Of a DNA stretch of 64,000 nucleotides, positions 1 through 7,621 are shown piece after piece. The first letter of the stretch is position 1. The number at the start of each line of letters is the position of its first letter. The stretch comes from Gammaproteobacteria bacterium. Its GTDB lineage: Bacteria > Pseudomonadota > Gammaproteobacteria > Acidiferrobacterales > SZUA-150. The notes beneath the pieces were generated by a model, which was given only the letters and a program-made list of their open reading frames with translations, was not told the origin of the DNA and searched no databases. Made by a program: the position numbers and the translations under genes. The DNA lies in assembly GCA_029880545.1 (NCBI GenBank), contig JAOUOD010000004.1, forward strand, positions 62,001 through 126,000, given 5' to 3'.

Positions 1-150
1 CAGTTGGCCCCGGTTGAGCAGCCCATGCGGTGAATCTGCTCACCGCAAAAATAAGTCCCGCGTGGAGAGTGGTCGGGACAGACAAGAATTCGTGACGAGG
101 ATCTGTGAAATCCAAACCTCAGTTAACGCAATATAGTGAAAGGGTGTGTA
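1..150 (+). other. Structured leader upstream of small peptide gene
   Basis: No gene seen. Two short perfect stem-loops precede the peptide gene at 151: one at 27-46 (arms GCGGTGA and TCACCGC, 6-nt loop) and one at 56-78 (arms TCCCG and CGGGA). Neither is followed by a T-run on the plus strand, so they are not obvious terminators. They could be part of an untranslated leader or the tail of an upstream transcript that begins outside the window. I do not recognise a known riboswitch class. Confidence 0.35.
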
Positions 151-294
151 ATGAAACTGTTCAAATCAATGTTTATCCTGATGATGTTTGCCGTGTCCGC
201 TGGCTTAACCCACATGGCGTCTGCGAATGCTGACACCGAGGCCCAGGCCTTGTTTTTCGTGCCAGCTGATTCCGATTGCGGTGCTGAAGACTGA
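151..294 (+). CDS. Small secreted peptide, unknown function
   Basis: A 47-residue ORF begins with a textbook signal peptide: MKLFK, then a hydrophobic core rich in Met, Phe, Ile and Val, ending near HMASANA. Cleavage would leave only about 21 residues (ADTEAQ... to ...SDCGAED), acidic and with a single Cys. It starts with ATG behind AAAGGGTG. A stem-loop (332-357) and a strong terminator (370-394) follow, so it appears to be its own short transcription unit. I do not recognise the family. It could instead be a non-coding RNA carrying a chance ORF, but the good signal sequence argues for a real peptide. Confidence 0.5.
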   Translation: MKLFKSMFILMMFAVSAGLTHMASANADTEAQALFFVPADSDCGAED

Positions 295-369
295 AAACCG
301 CGCGCCGGCTATTCGAACGAGTATCACGGTAGTACACGCGCTGTTGGCGTGGTGTACATTTCTCTTCCT

Positions 370-394
370 GGGGCTTTCGAAGCCCCATTTTTTT
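370..394 (+). terminator. Rho-independent terminator
   Basis: Stem GGGGCTT / AAGCCCC with a TCG loop (370-386) is followed by A and seven T residues (387-394). It would end the small peptide transcript. The T-run runs into the stop codon of the convergent globin gene. On the minus strand the hairpin is not followed by T residues, so it acts mainly in the plus direction. Confidence 0.8.
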
Positions 395-809
395 ACTTGC
401 TGTAGCCTGACACCATTTCCTTGATTGCCGGCATAACCACTTCTTGCCAGTCTTCGCGAAGTTGCTCCGTGAACTCGGGATCGCATTCGGAAACGGTTTT
501 CACCAGCGAGTCGATCCAGCTCGCATAAAGTGCCGGGGGAATATTGAGATTTTCTTTGCCATGGCTGGTCTTGAGCCGGGCAACGGCATGGTTTGCCATG
601 GCATTGCTGCCTGTCGCATAGTTTAGAACCGTTCCAAGGCCGTGGCGCAGCAGCTCCTTTTGTTTTTTGAAATCTGTTTTGGCGAAACGTTTCGGGACCT
701 CGTCGTTGCTGGCGAGAAAGATTTCATAAAAACGGTCAAAGAACCTGTCTCCCAGCAGGCAGCGACCAAAACTGTTATGCACCCTGGCGACGGTTGATTT
801 CTCTACCAT
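393..809 (-). CDS. Globin-family haem protein
   Basis: 138 residues, the length of a single-domain globin. The helical pattern and the segment VPKRFAKTDFKKQKELLRHG near residues 38-57 match the C/D/E region of bacterial globins, and His83 in TSHGKENL is the likely proximal haem ligand. It would bind oxygen or NO in the cytoplasm; the actual ligand chemistry cannot be read from the sequence. It starts at ATG 809 with GAGGTG eight bases upstream. It lies downstream of the RND pump operon on the same strand but is 197 bp away, so it probably has its own promoter. A relative of globin-coupled sensors without an output domain is an alternative description. Confidence 0.75.
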   Translation of the reverse strand: MVEKSTVARVHNSFGRCLLGDRFFDRFYEIFLASNDEVPKRFAKTDFKKQKELLRHGLGTVLNYATGSNAMANHAVARLKTSHGKENLNIPPALYASWIDSLVKTVSECDPEFTEQLREDWQEVVMPAIKEMVSGYSK

Positions 810-973
810 GAATAGTCACCTCAAATCGTTAATGTTCGTTATCTGCCCGGGTATTGCGGGTCCAGGCAGGTCAGAGGAGTCGCGTGTTGTTATTCTTTTG
901 GCAGGTAAATTGTTCCTGCATCACAAGCATAGCAGGAATAACCCGGAACGAAAGGAAGGGAAAAGAGTGCACC

Positions 974-992
974 CCGGCCCGATCCCGGGCCA
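974..992 (-). terminator. Possible terminator of the RND operon
   Basis: A palindrome GGCCC-N6-GGGCC lies just past the stop of the RND permease. On the minus strand it is followed, several bases later, by a short CTCTTTT stretch. The T-run is weak and displaced, so it may be only a stem-loop. The rest of the 810-1006 gap presumably carries the globin promoter. Confidence 0.35.
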
Positions 993-1006
993 GGGTGTGA
1001 ATGAAG

Positions 1007-4000
1007 TTATTTCTGTTTGCCAGGGTCGACCTGGAAGTAAATAAGCGGGATGACAAACAGTGTCAGCACGGTGGAGGCAATGGTGCCAAATATCAGCGAT
1101 ACCGCCAGGCCACCAAATACCGGGTCGACAATAATCACCAGTGTGCCCAGGACAATCGCCATGGCCGTAAGCATGATCGGCCGTAACCGGGTCTGGCCGG
1201 CCTTCAACACGGCCTCCTGTACTGTGTGCCCGCTGCGCTGGTACTCGAGTATGAAGTCAATTAACAGCAGTGAGTTGCGCACAACAATACCGGCCAGGGC
1301 GATAACACCGATCATCGATGTGGCGGTGAAGTATTGACCCATAATGGTATGACCCGGCAGTACGCCGATGATGGTCAACGGAATTGCGCCCATTACAATC
1401 AGCGGGATCCCGAATGACCGGTAGTAGCCAACCAGCACAAGGTAAATCAGGATAATGGCGACACCAAAGGCCGAGCCCAGGTCGCGGAACACGTCCAGTG
1501 TCAGGCGCATTTCACCATCCCAGCGCAGGCTGTAGCCAAGAGCATCTGGCTTGGACATAAAGTATTGCTTGAGTTGAACGTCACCGGGCAGTTTGTGTTC
1601 ACCCAGGTATTGCCACATCTTCAATACTGCATAGACCTGGCTGGTGGAACCCAGTTCGCCGGTAACGTAAACAACTGGCCGCTGATCCTTGTGCAGAATG
1701 GTCTTTTCTTCCTGCTGGGTACGGATCTCGGCAATGTCGGTCAATAATACCTGCCGCCCCTGCGGGTTGTTGAAAAAGATCTGTTTCAGGTCCGCGGCCT
1801 GGGTGCGGTCAGCAACGGGAATGCGGAACTCGATGGGAACCGGCTCCTTTTCGAATTCCATGCGCAGGCTGCCGGCCTTGTAACCGGCCAGGAAAGCATG
1901 CAGGGATTCGGCTACCTGGGCCGGGGCGATACCGGCGAGCAGGGCCTTTTCCCGGTTGACGACGATTCGGTAACGCTGGCTGTCATCATCCAGGCTGTCG
2001 TCAATGTCTACGACATCATCGGTGTGAGCAAAGACGTTGTCACGAATATCGGCTGCCAGTTTTTGCAGTGTCTCGTAGTCCGGGCCATAGAGTTCGGCCA
2101 GGATGGTGGCACGTACCGGTGGTCCCGGTGGATCTTCGACTAACTTGATATTGGCACCGGTCTCCGTGGCCAGCGCGGTCATGGATTCGCGCAAGTCCAG
2201 CACAACGTCAATTGATGACTGGCTGCGACTGTGCTTGTCGCGCAGGTTAACGCGTACTTCAGCCATGTGCGCGCCGCGCTTCAGGCTGCTGCCACGCAAC
2301 AGGCCATTGAAATCGACAACACCGGGTTCGCCAACCGTGGTCTCGTAGGTTTGCACTTGCGGGTGCTGGCGCAAAATGTCACCAACACGTCGCGCAACCC
2401 GGTCGGTTTCTTCCAGCGCCGTACCGTTGGGCATGTCAATGGTGACGTTAAAGGTGTTGGTATTGTTCTTCGGCAGCATCTTGAACAACACCAGGTTGAA
2501 GGCGGGCATGGCCAGAACCAGAAGCATGGCTGTACCGACACCAATAAAGAAGCGCTTGCGTATTTTGGCGCTGCCCAGCAACGCTTCCATACCGCGCGTA
2601 TACCACTGCTCAAGTTTTCCCTGGGAGTGGTCATCACCATGTCCCGGTTCACACTTGAGCCAGCGATACGCCGCCCAGGGCGCGACGGTGTAGGCGATAA
2701 TCAGCGAAGTGATCATGGCCACCGGTACATTGAACGGAATCGGCCCCATGTAAGGACCCATCATGCCTGTGACCCAGGCCATGGGCAGAAACGCCAGGAT
2801 GACAGTAAACGTGGCGAGGTTGGTGGGCCTGCCGATTTCATTAACGGCGTCAATCACGCCATGCAGCTTGTCCACACCCTTGCGCGCATAATGCCGGAAT
2901 ATGTTTTCGACAACCACGATGGAATCATCCACCAGCAAGCCAAGCGACAGGATCAGGGCGAATAGCGTAATCCGGTTGATGGATTGGCCGGTGACAAATC
3001 CCACGGTCAAAACGATAAACAGGATCAGCGGGATTGTCAGGGTAACAATACCGGCGGCACGCCAGCCGAGGAAGATCACCAGCAGTCCGACAACCGTGGC
3101 AATGGCAATGGCCAGGTGCTCCATGAGTACGTTGACTGCATCTCGAGCACGGGCGCCATCATTTCGGGTAATATTGACCGAGACATCATCGGGCACGATG
3201 CTGGTGCGAATGGTTTCCAGCTGTGCCAGCACTTCTTCGGCCACGGTAACCGCATTGGTACCGCCGCGCTTGGCGATAGCGATACTGATTGCTGCTACTT
3301 CGTAATCTTCCGGGCGCTTGCCATCATGCGCCGGGCCATATCCGATGCGATGAACCGTATCAATTTCGCCCGGGCCGTCTGTTACCGCGGCGATGTCCTT
3401 GAGATATACCGGCCGGTGTTCGCGCAGGCCCACCACCAGCAGGCCGACATCCCTGGCATTTCTCAACGAGCCGCCGGCAGATACTGTAGTTACGCGGTTA
3501 TGGTTGACCAGGCTGCCAGAGGGAATATCGATATTGGTGGCTTCCAGTGCCTGGCGAATTTCCAGCAGGCTGATGTTGAAGCGTTTCATGCGGTCGAGAT
3601 CCAGGTCGACATTGATCTGCCGCGGACGACCGCCGTGTATAAACGATATCGATACGTTGTCCATGCGTCGCAGGTATTCGAGTACGTCGTTTCCTGTCTG
3701 GCGCAACTGATAGTCATCACGCGTCTGCGATGACAGCGATATGGTCAGGATCGGAACGTCATTGACGTCGACGGGTTTGATCAGGGGCTGTTGTGTGCCG
3801 GGTGGCATGCGATCAAGGTTGCTCATGATCCGGTCATAAAGCTTGACCAGTGAGTCTTCCATGTTTTCGCCAACATAAAACTGCGCGCTGACAACGCCAA
3901 CAGAGTCCATGGCCATGCCGTAGGTATGCTCAACGCCGTTCATGCCCTGCAATATGGCTTCGAGCGGCTTGACAATCAGTTGTTCGATTTCCCTCGGCGT

Positions 4001-4189
4001 GGCGCCGGGCTTGGCAATAATAATGTTGGCTGCCGGTACAACAATTTGTGGGTTTTCCTCGCGCGGCGTGAAAATAAAGGCGAGCACGCCGGTAATCAGC
4101 GAAAAGACAATAATCAGCAGCGTCAGCTTGTTGTTGACAAAAGCCCGGGTCACGCGCCCGGCAATATTCAAAGATGTATCGTTGGACAT
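1007..4189 (-). CDS. RND-family efflux permease
   Basis: About 1060 residues, the normal size of an inner-membrane RND pump (AcrB superfamily), driven by proton influx. The N-terminal helix (LTLLIIVFSLITGVLAF) is followed by the first periplasmic porter region with PGATPREIEQLI. The TM4 proton-relay signature GLLVDDSIVVVENI is intact, and the second half repeats the fold. I chose ATG 4189 over an upstream in-frame codon at 4216 because AAGGAA sits seven bases before it. It is the last gene of a TolC / short adaptor / RND operon, starting 23 bp after the adaptor stop. Substrate cannot be deduced; general drug or organic-compound efflux is more likely than metal export, as no metal-binding motifs stand out. 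Confidence 0.92.
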   Translation of the reverse strand: MSNDTSLNIAGRVTRAFVNNKLTLLIIVFSLITGVLAFIFTPREENPQIVVPAANIIIAKPGATPREIEQLIVKPLEAILQGMNGVEHTYGMAMDSVGVVSAQFYVGENMEDSLVKLYDRIMSNLDRMPPGTQQPLIKPVDVNDVPILTISLSSQTRDDYQLRQTGNDVLEYLRRMDNVSISFIHGGRPRQINVDLDLDRMKRFNISLLEIRQALEATNIDIPSGSLVNHNRVTTVSAGGSLRNARDVGLLVVGLREHRPVYLKDIAAVTDGPGEIDTVHRIGYGPAHDGKRPEDYEVAAISIAIAKRGGTNAVTVAEEVLAQLETIRTSIVPDDVSVNITRNDGARARDAVNVLMEHLAIAIATVVGLLVIFLGWRAAGIVTLTIPLILFIVLTVGFVTGQSINRITLFALILSLGLLVDDSIVVVENIFRHYARKGVDKLHGVIDAVNEIGRPTNLATFTVILAFLPMAWVTGMMGPYMGPIPFNVPVAMITSLIIAYTVAPWAAYRWLKCEPGHGDDHSQGKLEQWYTRGMEALLGSAKIRKRFFIGVGTAMLLVLAMPAFNLVLFKMLPKNNTNTFNVTIDMPNGTALEETDRVARRVGDILRQHPQVQTYETTVGEPGVVDFNGLLRGSSLKRGAHMAEVRVNLRDKHSRSQSSIDVVLDLRESMTALATETGANIKLVEDPPGPPVRATILAELYGPDYETLQKLAADIRDNVFAHTDDVVDIDDSLDDDSQRYRIVVNREKALLAGIAPAQVAESLHAFLAGYKAGSLRMEFEKEPVPIEFRIPVADRTQAADLKQIFFNNPQGRQVLLTDIAEIRTQQEEKTILHKDQRPVVYVTGELGSTSQVYAVLKMWQYLGEHKLPGDVQLKQYFMSKPDALGYSLRWDGEMRLTLDVFRDLGSAFGVAIILIYLVLVGYYRSFGIPLIVMGAIPLTIIGVLPGHTIMGQYFTATSMIGVIALAGIVVRNSLLLIDFILEYQRSGHTVQEAVLKAGQTRLRPIMLTAMAIVLGTLVIIVDPVFGGLAVSLIFGTIASTVLTLFVIPLIYFQVDPGKQK

Positions 4190-4212
4190 GACTGAATTCC
4201 TTGTTGCCGGGT

Positions 4213-4593
4213 TCAACGGGCTACCGTGATCGGGCTGCCGTCGCGCACTTCGTTCAATGAGCCGGTTACCAGTGTTTCGCTGCCGTTCAGACCGCTGAGC
4301 ACCTGTTGCTGGTCGCCATGGACTTTTCCGGGCCGGATCATGCGAAACCGCGCCTGGCCATTATCGAATACAAACACCCCGGGTGTACCGTTTCTCGAGA
4401 CAATTCCGGACCGTGGTACCGTCAAGGTGCCGTTGCCATTGTCCGAAAGCACGGTTGTGGATCGTTCAAGTGTCGGTAGCGGCGTTGAGGATGTAACCCT
4501 GGTATCGTGTCCGCAGCCGCTGACGAACAGGGTTGTACCCAGCATTGTCAGTATCATGGCTAGTTGTGTATGAATACGGTTATGTAGCTGCAT
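4213..4593 (-). CDS. Truncated RND adaptor (mini membrane-fusion lipoprotein)
   Basis: 126 residues with a signal sequence and lipobox (VSGC, Cys27), so an inner-membrane-anchored periplasmic lipoprotein. The mature part matches only the C-terminal membrane-proximal end of HlyD/AcrA-type adaptors: LTVPRSGIVSRNGTPGVFVF, then ARFRMIRPGKVHGD, then QVLSGLNGSETLVTG. The N-terminal alpha-hairpin, lipoyl and most of the beta-barrel domains, normally over 200 residues, are missing. The gene is intact: it has its own GGGAG ribosome site, starts 2 bp after the TolC stop and is followed 23 bp later by the pump. It may be a functional mini-adaptor or the remnant of an in-frame deletion that kept the signal peptide. 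No full-length adaptor is present in the window. Confidence 0.75.
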   Translation of the reverse strand: MQLHNRIHTQLAMILTMLGTTLFVSGCGHDTRVTSSTPLPTLERSTTVLSDNGNGTLTVPRSGIVSRNGTPGVFVFDNGQARFRMIRPGKVHGDQQQVLSGLNGSETLVTGSLNEVRDGSPITVAR

Positions 4594-4595
4594 GA

Positions 4596-5945
4596 TTATT
4601 CTCCCTTGGTGGCCGCGGAATTACCAACAGCGAGTGCCAGTGCAGCGTCAGCCAGTTCGTATTCGAGTCCCGCTGACAACGCCTCGGTCCTGGTTTGCAC
4701 AAGCGCGGCTTCAGCTTGCAGCAGGTCAATGAGAATGGTGCGGCCCTGGCCGTACCGACGTTGTACTTCGGTTACCGCGGATTGGGCGCGACCAATTGTG
4801 TCATTGGCAATCAGCAGGCGGTCAGCAGCAATCTGTTTTCGGCTGATCGCGGTGCGTACTTCCTGCGCCACCTGCAGGCGTTTTTGTTCCAGTTGTTTGC
4901 CGGCTTCGGCCACGGCCTGGTGTTCGGCACGTATGCCGTAATAGTCGCTGCCGCCATTGAACAGGTTCAGTTGTACGTATGCGCCCGCATTCCAGGAATC
5001 GGCTTCGCCGAAGTCGCTGTCATAGTGGTCACGGTTGGCGGTCAGGCCGACCACCGGGTGCAGCTTGCCCCTGGCACCGCGCAAACGCGCAAGTGCAGCC
5101 TGTTCCTGTGCTTTCACGGCTGCCAGGTCAGGTCGTTGCGCCAGTGCCCTGGCTACCAGTGCATCAGCATCGGTGACGGCAGAAATGACCGGGGCAACCC
5201 AGCTGACCGGTGTGTACGATTGCCCGGCCTGGTTGCCGAGTATGGTGCTTAACTGGAGTTGTGCGGTTTCGCGTTGCTGACGAGCCTGGGCCAGCGCGCC
5301 TTTCATTCTTGCCAGGAACACTTCGGCGGTCAGTTGATCAGACTTGATGATGCGGCCTTCGCGTGTCAGTCGGCGCGTGGTGGCCACGTGTTGTTCGCCG
5401 GCCTTTACTGCGTCGGTGGCAATATCAAGCCCGGCATCGGCCGCCTGCAGGGCACGGTAGGTGCTGGTGACCTGGTAGCGAACCAGGTCTCGGGTAAAGC
5501 GGAAACCCAGGTCACCGGCTTCACTCATTGCACGTGCGCCGGCAATGCCGGCGAGGCGCTGGCCGCCGGTATAGATGGGCCAGTTCAGGTTCAGTCGAGT
5601 GGTTTGCAGTGTAACCTCTTCAGGTTCGTTGAGGTTTTGCGCGCTGAAATCCGTAGCCGGGTCTACGCTTCGTGTCATCAACCGGGCTGCGAATACATCG
5701 AGCGGGTTATCGCTGTTCGTATGGAGGTAGTTCAGGTTAAGTTGTGGCCACAGGCTGCCCTTGGCCTGGCTTAGCCGTGCCTTGGCAGACTCGGCCCGGG
5801 CTTCGGCGCCGGCAATGACCGGGTTCTGGCTCAGGGCCTGGTTAATGGCTGCATCAAGGGAAAGGGTTTCGGCAGCGATAATGCCGGGGCCGGGCCAGAA
5901 TACGGCCGCGACCAGCAAAGATTGCAAGGCAAGCGGTAGGCGCAT
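4596..5945 (-). CDS. TolC-family outer-membrane efflux channel
   Basis: 449 residues. A signal peptide (MRLPLALQSLLVAAVF...) ending near AAE is followed by two homologous helical repeats typical of TolC/OprM proteins: AINQALSQNPVIAGAEARAE at the start and ALAQRPDLAAVKAQEQAALA in the second half. It would trimerise as the outer-membrane exit duct for the RND pump encoded downstream. Start ATG 5945 has AGGAG upstream. It is the first gene of the three-gene operon, so the promoter should lie in 5946-6070, where an AT-rich inverted repeat sits. Confidence 0.92.
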   Translation of the reverse strand: MRLPLALQSLLVAAVFWPGPGIIAAETLSLDAAINQALSQNPVIAGAEARAESAKARLSQAKGSLWPQLNLNYLHTNSDNPLDVFAARLMTRSVDPATDFSAQNLNEPEEVTLQTTRLNLNWPIYTGGQRLAGIAGARAMSEAGDLGFRFTRDLVRYQVTSTYRALQAADAGLDIATDAVKAGEQHVATTRRLTREGRIIKSDQLTAEVFLARMKGALAQARQQRETAQLQLSTILGNQAGQSYTPVSWVAPVISAVTDADALVARALAQRPDLAAVKAQEQAALARLRGARGKLHPVVGLTANRDHYDSDFGEADSWNAGAYVQLNLFNGGSDYYGIRAEHQAVAEAGKQLEQKRLQVAQEVRTAISRKQIAADRLLIANDTIGRAQSAVTEVQRRYGQGRTILIDLLQAEAALVQTRTEALSAGLEYELADAALALAVGNSAATKGE

Positions 5946-6037
5946 GGATTACTCCTGTTAGTTAGACCATCTCCTTCCTTCCTGCCCTCTGCCGGCCTGT
6001 TTTTGTTGTTGCCGGTCAGGCTCGTGAATATAGGGGC

Positions 6038-6064
6038 AATTATTTCAAATTCAAGTGAATAATT
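6038..6064. promoter_or_regulatory. Inverted repeat, possible operator of the pump operon
   Basis: Outer arms AATTATT (6038-6044) and AATAATT (6058-6064) flank an inner perfect dyad TTCA-AG-TGAA (6050-6059). The element lies about 93-119 bp upstream of the TolC start in AT-rich DNA. A dimeric repressor of the TetR or MarR type would suit such a site, but no regulator gene is adjacent. It touches the stop codon of hemJ. Confidence 0.35.
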
Positions 6065-6486
6065 TATACACCCCCAAAAGGCTTTAATTCCACCAGAAAA
6101 ATTACGGCAAAAAGTATCAAGACCGGGAATTCATTAAACCAGCGAAAGAACACATGGCCGTGGGTATTGCGATCTTGCTTGAAGGCTTTCATAAGTTTTC
6201 CGCAATATAAATGATAGACAATGAGAATGATTACCAGTCCCAGCTTGATGTGCAGCCAGGCGCCGGTAAAACCATAGCCCAGCCACAGCCATAAACCAAA
6301 AACGATGGTCAGGATTGCACCTGGCGCCATGATGCCGAAATACAGTTTCCGCTCCATGATTTTGAAGCGCTCGATGCTGACCTGGTCTTCCGACATGGCG
6401 TGATAGACAAACAGCCTTGGCAGGTAGAACAGTCCGGCAAACCAGGTGACCATAAATATAATATGCAGTGATTTTACCCAAAGCAT
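6064..6486 (-). CDS. hemJ: Protoporphyrinogen IX oxidase HemJ
   Basis: 140 residues, four predicted membrane helices, matching the HemJ (UPF0093) family that oxidises protoporphyrinogen IX to protoporphyrin IX in haem synthesis. The signature start MLWVKSLHIIFMVTWFAGLF carries the conserved His8, and FYLPRLFVYH and the later AWLHIKLGLV with the conserved Lys are present. I chose ATG 6486, which has GGAGGG seven bases upstream, rather than the ATG at 6501 that overlaps this ribosome site. It overlaps the stop codon region of the DinB-fold gene and is probably translated in the same operon. Confidence 0.88.
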   Translation of the reverse strand: MLWVKSLHIIFMVTWFAGLFYLPRLFVYHAMSEDQVSIERFKIMERKLYFGIMAPGAILTIVFGLWLWLGYGFTGAWLHIKLGLVIILIVYHLYCGKLMKAFKQDRNTHGHVFFRWFNEFPVLILFAVIFLVELKPFGGV

Positions 6487-6488
6487 GT

Positions 6489-6977
6489 TCAGGCCCTCCA
6501 TCGATAGTAGACAAAATCCATTTCCGGGCAGGGTGCACCCAGCTGCGTGCAGACCGTGCTGATCTGTCCGCGATGATGGACCGCGTGGGTCATTATGTGG
6601 ATTAACCCGTCGGCGACGGCGACGGTTCGTTGGTTGCCCGCTGACGTGTAGGTCTGGTCGCCGGCGAACCAGGCATCGGCCTGTGTATCGAGCCAGTCGT
6701 GAATGTTATTGAACTCATCCACAACTGCCTGTTTCAGCTGATCCCAGTCGCTGTAAAGCAGCACATCATAACCGGTTGCCTTGTCAGCCTGATCTTGCAG
6801 ACGATATTTCCAGTTGCGCGTGCACACCAGGATGTGATCAACCGTCTTGTGTATATCCCTGAAAAACAGGCCGCGATCTGCTCGGCGTTGTTCATCATCA
6901 AGCGTATCCAGTGACTTGAACAGTTCGTTCATGGCCCAGGCCTGGTAGCGGGCCTGGTCAACAAAATAGTCTTTCAT
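6489..6977 (-). CDS. DinB-family protein
   Basis: 162 residues forming the expected four-helix bundle. The metal-binding His pattern of DinB/YfiT proteins is visible: an early His in DIHKTVDHIL (about residues 42-51) and the late pair in HIMTHAVHHRGQIS near residues 128-141. Such proteins are often thiol-dependent hydrolases or transferases (bacillithiol or mycothiol in Gram-positives); the substrate here is unknown. It overlaps the upstream thioredoxin-like gene by the four bases ATGA and runs into hemJ, so the three genes are co-translated. Confidence 0.8.
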   Translation of the reverse strand: MKDYFVDQARYQAWAMNELFKSLDTLDDEQRRADRGLFFRDIHKTVDHILVCTRNWKYRLQDQADKATGYDVLLYSDWDQLKQAVVDEFNNIHDWLDTQADAWFAGDQTYTSAGNQRTVAVADGLIHIMTHAVHHRGQISTVCTQLGAPCPEMDFVYYRWRA

Positions 6978-7510
6978 TGCGTATTTGCCTTTATTGCCAA
7001 CAGTGTGTTGATTTTGGATGTGATGGTATCAATATTCAGTGTACCGATATGCCGGTAGACGACCTTTCCGGACGGGTCGAGCAGAAAATGTGCCGGTGTT
7101 GCCTGGACCCGGCCGAATGCGGATAGCGTATCACCTTGCACGTCGAGCGCAACCGGCCACGGCATGGCCATCTTGTCGGCATAAGTGATAACGGCATCGG
7201 GACGATCGTAAGGCATGGCGACTGCAATCATTTCCAGCCCGTGGGGATGAAGTGCCCGGTACATATCAGCCAACTCGGGAACCTCACGGATACAGGCCCG
7301 ACAACTTGTCGCCCAAAAATGTACCAGCAATGGCTTGCCCTTGTAGTCAGCAATGGTTGGCCTGTCGCCATTGATCAGCGTGAACCGTGTGCTGCTGTGG
7401 ATGACTTGGTGCTCATTGTCCATTTTCCAGGAAAGCCAGAAAAACAGGGCATGTATCAGTACCAGGAGAGCCAGGAGTAAAAGCAGCTTGGCGGGTTTGT
7501 TGAAATGCAT
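6974..7510 (-). CDS. TlpA/ResA-like membrane-anchored thioredoxin
   Basis: 178 residues. One N-terminal membrane segment (LLLLLALLVLIHALFFWLSW) anchors a periplasmic thioredoxin fold. The motif WATSCRACIREVPEL has active site CRAC within the TlpA/ResA signature, and the cis-Pro loop is at QATPAHFLLD. It likely reduces or exchanges disulfides outside the cytoplasm, for example in cytochrome c maturation; the partner is not known. Neighbouring hemJ and hemW suggest a haem or cytochrome link (inference). Confidence 0.82.
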   Translation of the reverse strand: MHFNKPAKLLLLLALLVLIHALFFWLSWKMDNEHQVIHSSTRFTLINGDRPTIADYKGKPLLVHFWATSCRACIREVPELADMYRALHPHGLEMIAVAMPYDRPDAVITYADKMAMPWPVALDVQGDTLSAFGRVQATPAHFLLDPSGKVVYRHIGTLNIDTITSKINTLLAIKANTQ

Positions 7511-7621
7511 GTATGAAATGCCGAGTTGATTCTGTTATGGGCTTGTGTGCGATTACCCGGGCAAGTGAACCATGCTTGCGACGATCAGGCAATACAACCT
7601 GTTCGTGTGACACTGTGCCAA

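Noticed and set aside
2231-2965. 244-codon open frame on the plus strand
   Set aside because: Lies entirely antisense to the RND permease gene; the translation is low-complexity and lacks any family signal.
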